In this document: piece after piece, positions 8,116-11,628 of the stretch | How positions within the stretch are numbered: the stretch's first letter is position 1 | Layout: each line of letters starts with the position of its first letter | Assembly (NCBI GenBank): GCA_934615635.1 | Contig: CAKTTT010000058.1 | Location: 1-11,628, forward strand | Source: an uncultured Eubacteriales bacterium | GTDB taxonomy: Bacteria > Bacillota > Clostridia > Oscillospirales > Acutalibacteraceae | Length of the DNA: 11,628 nt | Direction of reading: 5' to 3' | Notes under the pieces: generated by a model | Databases searched by the model: none | What the model was told of the DNA's origin: nothing | The model's input: the letters and a program-made list of their open reading frames with translations, nothing else | Program-made: the position numbers and the translations under genes

Positions 8116-8441
8116 CCACGGCACAGATGATCCTTACTGTGGGCGCGGTGGTACTGGGGACCATGGCCACCCGCTTCCTCCCCTTCCTGCTTTTCCCCGC
8201 CAGCAAGCCCACCCCGCGATATGTGCAATATCTGGGCAGGGTGCTGCCCTATGCGGTGATGGGCCTGCTGCTGATCTACTGCCTCAAGGAGGTCCGCGTA
8301 ACGGCCTGGCCCTATGGGATCCCGGAGCTGATCGGCCTGGCCGTCACCGCCGCCCTCCAGCTCTGGCGGAAAAATATGCTGCTTTCCATCGCCGCGGGCA
8401 CTGTCCTATATATGGCGCTGGTCCAGGTGGTATTCGTGTGA
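8112..8441 (+). CDS. azlD: AzlD-family small membrane subunit of the branched-chain amino acid exporter
   Basis: The 109-residue protein has the AzlD/YgaH size and layout. It starts with a hydrophobic helix (MILTVGAVVLGTMATRFLPFLLF), then a short polar part with PRYVQYLGRVLPYAVMGLLLIYCL, and two more hydrophobic segments to the C-terminus. The TRFLPF and LPYAVMG motifs are typical of the family. Its ATG overlaps the azlC stop by four bases, so the pair is translationally coupled and acts as a two-component permease. The upstream GGAAAGGGAGGGG inside the azlC end serves as ribosome binding site. A compact hairpin terminator begins directly after the stop codon. Confidence 0.92.
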   Translation: MTTAQMILTVGAVVLGTMATRFLPFLLFPASKPTPRYVQYLGRVLPYAVMGLLLIYCLKEVRVTAWPYGIPELIGLAVTAALQLWRKNMLLSIAAGTVLYMALVQVVFV

Positions 8442-8465
8442 CCCGGGCTTGACCCCGGGGATTTT
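8442..8465 (+). terminator. Compact azlCD terminator hairpin
   Basis: CCCGGG (8442-8447) pairs with CCCGGG (8454-8459) around a six-base loop CTTGAC, followed by GGATTTT. The T-tract is short (four Ts). The hairpin starts at the first base after the azlD stop and overlaps the next promoter's -35 box. It probably terminates only partly. Confidence 0.55.
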
Positions 8466-8477
8466 CCGCCGTATACT
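8449..8477 (+). promoter_or_regulatory. Sigma-A promoter of the rhamnose mutarotase gene
   Basis: TTGACC (8449-8454) and TATACT (8472-8477) are spaced by 17 bases. The -35 lies in the loop and first pair of the azlD terminator hairpin. Transcription should start near 8484, about 40 bases before the start codon. Confidence 0.8.
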
Positions 8478-8522
8478 CATAGATACCTGGAGACAAAAAG
8501 ACACGGTAAGGAGCGAAAAGGG

Positions 8523-8840
8523 ATGGAACGGTACGCATGGAAAGCGACGGTCAAGGAGGGTATGCTGGAGGAATACGTCCGGCGCCACAACGAAATCTGG
8601 CCGGAACTGACGGAGGTGCTGCGCCAGGCGGGGATCCGCAATTATACCATATGGAATTGCGGCAGCGAGCTCTTCGGCTATTATGAATGTGAAAAGGGCG
8701 CGGATTACGCCGCCGCCGTCCAGGCCGGCAGTCCGGTGGTGGACCGGTGGAACGACTATATGAAGGACGTCATGGTGATGGAGATGGATCCGGTGACCGG
8801 CGCCCAGCCCCGGCTGACCCAGGTGTTTCTGATGGAATGA
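8523..8840 (+). CDS. rhaM: L-rhamnose mutarotase (RhaM/RhaU family)
   Basis: The 105-residue protein matches the size (about 104) and pattern of L-rhamnose mutarotases. These interconvert the alpha and beta anomers of L-rhamnose before isomerisation. The signature EEYVRRHNEIWPELTEVLRQAG is at residues 16-37, with Tyr18 and His22 at the positions of the conserved active-site pair. Also seen are IRNYTIW, ELFGYYEC, VDRWNDYMKDVM and a C-terminal LTQVFLME. AAGGAG at 8508-8513 with 9-base spacing supports the ATG at 8523. It has its own promoter and no other rhamnose genes are present on either side, so its sugar could be rhamnose or another deoxy sugar. Some family members are not tied to rhamnose operons. 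Confidence 0.88.
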   Translation: MERYAWKATVKEGMLEEYVRRHNEIWPELTEVLRQAGIRNYTIWNCGSELFGYYECEKGADYAAAVQAGSPVVDRWNDYMKDVMVMEMDPVTGAQPRLTQVFLME

Positions 8841-8932
8841 GGGCGGTGGAGCCTCTCTCTTTTTTCAGCGCGGGAAAACCCGCGTCCGGTGAAAAGCGGC
8901 GGAAAAACGGGGCCCCTCTCCAAAAGGCGGCC

Positions 8933-9022
8933 CGCCTGCGTGCGCATAGACGGGGACGGGAGTCTCCCATCCGCAATGGCGGCTTTTTTCTCCCATCCCC
9001 GGCGCATGAGCGCACGCAGGCG
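8933..9022. repeat. Nested 90-base inverted repeat between rhaM and rpsO
   Basis: The outer arms CGCCTGCGTGCGC (8933-8945) and GCGCACGCAGGCG (9010-9022) are perfect 13-bp complements. Inside, GGGG-AC-GGGAG (8952-8962) pairs with CTCCC-AT-CCCC (8990-9000). The tip holds a small CCGC-AATG-GCGG hairpin followed by CTTTTTT (8971-8989), which could end the rhaM transcript. TCTCCCATCC occurs twice (8963-8972 and 8989-8998), giving alternative pairings for the G-rich arm. It could be a terminator complex, a mobile miniature element or a small structured RNA. Confidence 0.65.
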
Positions 9023-9060
9023 ATGAAAAATTTTTATTCCCGGCCAAAAGGGAAAATCTC

Positions 9061-9089
9061 TTTACATTCCCCCGGTTGTGTGCTATACT
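9061..9089 (+). promoter_or_regulatory. Sigma-A promoter of rpsO-pnp
   Basis: TTTACA (9061-9066) and TATACT (9084-9089) are separated by 17 bases, and TGC before the -10 makes an extended -10. Transcription should start near 9096, giving a 5' leader of about 120 bases to the rpsO ATG. Confidence 0.85.
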
Positions 9090-9095
9090 GTTTCC

Positions 9096-9216
9096 CGCAT
9101 GTACGCCGGCTGTTCCGGCGGCAGCGTATCCTTTACCCGGACGGCGGAGTACGCCCCTTGGGGAAGCCTCTTTCCCCGCTCTGGGTTTACGGAAATTTTA
9201 AAGCGAGGTGTCAAAC
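9096..9216 (+). promoter_or_regulatory. rpsO: Structured rpsO 5' leader, candidate S15 autoregulatory site
   Basis: Three consecutive stem-loops are visible. They are TACGCCGG-CTGTT-CCGG...CGTA (9102-9128, with a bulge), GGCG-GAGTA-CGCC (9143-9155) and GGGGAA-GCCTCT-TTCCCC (9160-9177). S15 represses its own mRNA through leader structures in several bacteria, and these structures differ between phyla. This layout suggests such a site. I cannot show S15 binding from sequence, and the ribosome binding site GAGGTG (9205-9210) lies outside the stems drawn here. Confidence 0.4.
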
Positions 9217-9480
9217 ATGCTCCCAGAAGAAAAAACCGCTATTATGCGGGAATACGCCACCCATGAGGGGGACACCGGTTCCCCCGAGGTGCAGATCGCG
9301 GTCCTCACCAAGCGGATCAACGACCTGACCGAGCACCTGAAGATCCATAAGAAGGATCACCACTCCCGCCGCGGCCTGCTGAAAATGGTCGGCCATCGGC
9401 GCAATCTGCTCAACTACTTGATGAAGAAGGATATCAACCGGTATCGCGCCATCATCGAAAAACTGGGCATCCGCAAATAA
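9217..9480 (+). CDS. rpsO: 30S ribosomal protein S15
   Basis: The 87-residue protein is a full-length S15, which binds 16S rRNA early in assembly of the small subunit. THEGDTGSPEVQIAVLTKRINDLTEHL, KKDHHSRRGLLKMVGHRRNLLNYL and KDINRYRAIIEKLGIRK are the classic S15 segments. The frame also has a GTG at 9208, but that codon forms part of the ribosome binding site GAGGTG, which is 6 bases before the ATG at 9217. The ATG also gives the usual length and N-terminus. It is followed by pnp in the order seen in many bacteria, and a hairpin between them should reduce but not abolish readthrough. Confidence 0.98.
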   Translation: MLPEEKTAIMREYATHEGDTGSPEVQIAVLTKRINDLTEHLKIHKKDHHSRRGLLKMVGHRRNLLNYLMKKDINRYRAIIEKLGIRK

Positions 9481-9490
9481 GCGATTTTTG

Positions 9491-9520
9491 AGGCAGGCGG
9501 GCCGTTGGGCCCTCCTGCCT
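9491..9520 (+). terminator. Hairpin after rpsO, probable partial terminator
   Basis: AGGCAGG (9491-9497) pairs with CCTGCCT (9514-9520). After one mismatch, GGGCC pairs with GGCCC around GTTG. It lies 11 bases after the rpsO stop. No T-tract follows, which fits partial termination or 3'-end protection of rpsO mRNA with readthrough into pnp. Confidence 0.6.
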
Positions 9521-9555
9521 CAACCTGCTTATGCGGCGACCCGCACTCGTCCGTT

Positions 9556-9671
9556 ATCGGCGCCGCCCAGCGGTTTTAGCAGTGAAACGAATTCCCGCGC
9601 AATCCCGCGGGTGTTGGTTTTATTGCTAAAATGCCGGCTGCGGCTCCGATGGAAATAAATAGTATCGGAGG
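9556..9671 (+). promoter_or_regulatory. pnp: pnp leader: long imperfect stem with an alternative hairpin over the ribosome binding site
   Basis: A long stem is formed by ATCGG/CCGAT (9556-9560 / 9646-9650), GCCGC/GCGGC (9562-9566 / 9640-9644) and TTTTAGCA/TGCTAAAA (9574-9581 / 9624-9631). It is capped by CCCGCG-CAATCC-CGCGGG (9594-9611). CTCCGAT (9644-9650) can instead pair perfectly with ATCGGAG (9664-9670), which covers the GGAGG ribosome binding site of pnp. The two folds exclude each other. In E. coli, pnp mRNA has a leader stem cut by RNase III and used for autoregulation; a similar role here is inferred. Confidence 0.6.
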
Positions 9672-9677
9672 TTCCCC

Positions 9678-11628
9678 ATGTTCGAAAATTATAAGGTATT
9701 CGAAACCACCCTGGCCGGCCGCCCCCTGAAGGTGGAAACCGGCAAAATCGCCCAGTTGGCAAGCGGCTCCTGCCTGGTGCGCTACGGTGAGACGGTGGTG
9801 CTGTGCGCCGTCACCATGTCCCCCAAGCCCCGGGAAGGAGTGGATTTCTTCCCCCTCTCCGTGGATTTTGAGGAAAAGCTCTATTCCGTGGGCAAGATCC
9901 CCGGCTCCTTCCAGCGCCGGGAGGGCCGGCCCAGCGAAAAGGCGATCCTGACCTCCCGGGTCATCGACCGCCCCATCCGCCCCCTCTTCCCCAAGGATAT
10001 GCGCAACGACGTGTCGGTGGTCTGCACCGTGATGTCGGTGGATCCCGACTGCGCACCGGAAATCACCGCCATGATCGGCACCTCCATCGCCATTTCCATC
10101 TCCAACATCCCCTGGGATGGCCCCATCTCCGGCGTGGTGGTGGGCCTGGTGGACGGGGAATATGTCATCAACCCCACCGCCGAACAGGAGAAAAAGTCTG
10201 ATATGCACGTTACGGTGGCCTCCACCGCCGATCTGGTGGCCATGATCGAGGCCGGCGCCAACGAGGTGGACAACGAAACCATGTTTAACGGCATCATGGC
10301 GGGCCACGAGGCCAACCAGGCCGTTGTGGAGTTCATTCGCGGCATTCAGGCGGAAATTGGCAAGGAGAAAATCTCCTTTGAGTCTAACGATCCCGATCCC
10401 GCCATGTACGAGGCCATCAAGGACTTCGCCATCGAAAAGGTGCGCTACGCCCTGGATACCGACGACAAGCGCATCCGGGACGAGCGGCTCCAGCCGGTTT
10501 ACGCGGAGGTCCATGCGACGTTCGACGAACAGTATCCCGAGCAGATCGCCAAAATCGACGACTGTCTGTACAAGCTGCAGAAATTTGTGGTCCGCCGCTG
10601 GCTGCTGGACGAGGGCAAGCGGGTGGACGGCCGCGGCATAGACGAAATGCGGCCCCTGGCCGCCGAGGTGGGACTGCTGCCCCGGGCCCACGGCTCCGGT
10701 ATGTTCACGAGAGGGCAGACCCAGGTCATCACCGTGGCGACCCTGGGCTCCTCCGGCGACGCCCAGATGCTGGATGGCCTGGACGACGAGCCGGACAAGC
10801 GGTATATGCATCATTATAATTTCCCCTCCTATTCGGTGGGTGAAACCAAGCCCTCCCGCGGCCCCGGCCGCCGCGAAATCGGCCACGGCGCTCTGGCGGA
10901 GCGCGCGCTGCTGCCGGTGATTCCCTCGGTGGAGGAGTTCCCCTACACCCTGCGGCTGGTCAGCGAGGTGGTGTCCTCCAACGGCTCCACCTCCCAGGCC
11001 TCCATCTGCGGCTCCACCCTGGCGCTGATGGATGCCGGCGTGCCCATCAAGGCTCCGGTTGCGGGCATTTCCTGCGGCTTGGTGACTGAAGGCGACCGCT
11101 TCATGACCATGGTGGACATCCAGGGGCTGGAGGACTTTTTCGGCGACATGGACTTCAAGGTGGGCGGCACGCACAAGGGCATCACCGCCATCCAGATGGA
11201 TCTGAAGGTCCACGGCCTCACCCCCGCCATCATCCGGGAGGCGCTGGAAAAAACCTATAAGGCGCGGCTGTATATCCTGGATGAAATCATGCTTAAGGCC
11301 ATCCCCGCTCCCCGTGAGGAGCTATCCAAGTACGCGCCCAAGATGCTCAGCACCAAGATCGACGTGGACAAGATCCGGGAGGTCATCGGCAAGGGCGGCT
11401 CGGTCATCCAGAAGATTCAGGCCGAGTGCAACTGCAAAATCGATATCGAAGAGGACGGCAGCGTCTTCATCTCCGCCTTGAACACCGAGGATGCCAAGCG
11501 GGCCCTGATGGTGGTGGAAACCATCGCCAAGGATCCCGAAATCGGCGCCATTTACAAGGGCAAGGTCACCCGGCTGATGACCTTCGGCGCTTTTGTGGAA
11601 ATCGCCCCCGGCAAGGAGGGTCTAGTCC
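9678..11628 (+). CDS. pnp: Polynucleotide phosphorylase (PNPase), partial at its C-terminus
   Basis: PNPase is a 3'-to-5' phosphorolytic exoribonuclease of mRNA turnover, working as a trimer in the cytoplasm. The visible 650 residues of an expected 700 or so cover the first RNase PH core (about 1-140, with GSFQRREGRPSEKAIL from residue 76) and a helical linker. The second RNase PH core (about 310-545) has GRREIGHGALAERAL and GDMDFKVGGTHKGITAIQMD from residue 489. A KH domain has VIGKGGSVIQKI near residue 570. The beginning of an S1 domain (YKGKVTRLMTFGAFVEI) is cut by the window end. The ATG at 9678 has GGAGG 6 bases upstream. It is probably cotranscribed with rpsO and controlled by the structured leader. 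Confidence 0.97.
   Translation, partial: MFENYKVFETTLAGRPLKVETGKIAQLASGSCLVRYGETVVLCAVTMSPKPREGVDFFPLSVDFEEKLYSVGKIPGSFQRREGRPSEKAILTSRVIDRPIRPLFPKDMRNDVSVVCTVMSVDPDCAPEITAMIGTSIAISISNIPWDGPISGVVVGLVDGEYVINPTAEQEKKSDMHVTVASTADLVAMIEAGANEVDNETMFNGIMAGHEANQAVVEFIRGIQAEIGKEKISFESNDPDPAMYEAIKDFAIEKVRYALDTDDKRIRDERLQPVYAEVHATFDEQYPEQIAKIDDCLYKLQKFVVRRWLLDEGKRVDGRGIDEMRPLAAEVGLLPRAHGSGMFTRGQTQVITVATLGSSGDAQMLDGLDDEPDKRYMHHYNFPSYSVGETKPSRGPGRREIGHGALAERALLPVIPSVEEFPYTLRLVSEVVSSNGSTSQASICGSTLALMDAGVPIKAPVAGISCGLVTEGDRFMTMVDIQGLEDFFGDMDFKVGGTHKGITAIQMDLKVHGLTPAIIREALEKTYKARLYILDEIMLKAIPAPREELSKYAPKMLSTKIDVDKIREVIGKGGSVIQKIQAECNCKIDIEEDGSVFISALNTEDAKRALMVVETIAKDPEIGAIYKGKVTRLMTFGAFVEIAPGKEGLV

Noticed and set aside
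9604..9632. Separate pnp promoter with -10 TAAAAT at 9627-9632
   Set aside because: The hexamer 17 bases upstream is CCCGCG, nothing like a -35 box, and the A/T bases are explained by the leader stem.
9576..11213. 545-codon minus-strand open frame over pnp
   Set aside because: It is antisense to a clear PNPase and its composition (His/Gly/Asp rich) is that of a shadow frame.

Overview
The window looks like chromosomal DNA of a GC-rich member of the Clostridia, most like the Oscillospirales/Oscillospiraceae. This is an inference. It rests on the type III glutamine synthetase, the split ferredoxin-type glutamate synthase, the ammonium transporter fused to a PII domain, strong AGGAGG-like ribosome binding sites, consensus sigma-A promoters and high-GC codon use. 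There are nine protein genes, two of them cut by the window edges. I see no tRNA, rRNA, CRISPR array or insertion sequence.

Positions 1-6600 are a nitrogen-assimilation block. Two minus-strand genes encode parts of a split glutamate synthase: an FMN/4Fe-4S synthase subunit (1-993, partial) and a class II glutamine amidotransferase subunit (996-2087). Divergent from them are type III glutamine synthetase glnN (2562-4646) and an Amt-PII fusion (4762-6525). Ammonium is imported by Amt, fixed by glutamine synthetase, and passed to 2-oxoglutarate by glutamate synthase. The 474-base divergent region has two back-to-back consensus promoters (TTGACA-N17-TATACT). Each is followed within about 12 bases by a small hairpin with the loop AAAGGC, whose 3' side is also part of a rho-independent terminator. 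This matches RNA targets of ANTAR-domain antiterminators (EutV/NasR type), so both halves of the GS-GOGAT cycle are probably controlled by regulated readthrough. An AT-rich palindrome lies just upstream of each -35 box.

Positions 6526-7368 hold no convincing gene; the first part is rich in hairpins. Then come azlC-azlD (7369-8441), an overlapping pair for a branched-chain amino acid exporter. Next is a lone L-rhamnose mutarotase gene (8523-8840) whose promoter -35 box sits in the loop of the azlD terminator hairpin.

Positions 8841-11628 hold a nested 90-base inverted repeat, then rpsO (ribosomal protein S15) with its own promoter and structured leader, then pnp (polynucleotide phosphorylase, truncated by the window end). 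The rpsO-pnp order is a common bacterial arrangement. The intergenic RNA can form a long stem whose 3' strand could instead pair with the pnp ribosome binding site, a candidate autoregulatory switch.

The candidate new biology lies in RNA-level control: the paired ANTAR-type attenuators, one with a non-standard second hairpin, and the pnp leader switch. The protein genes are recognisable housekeeping or metabolic families.
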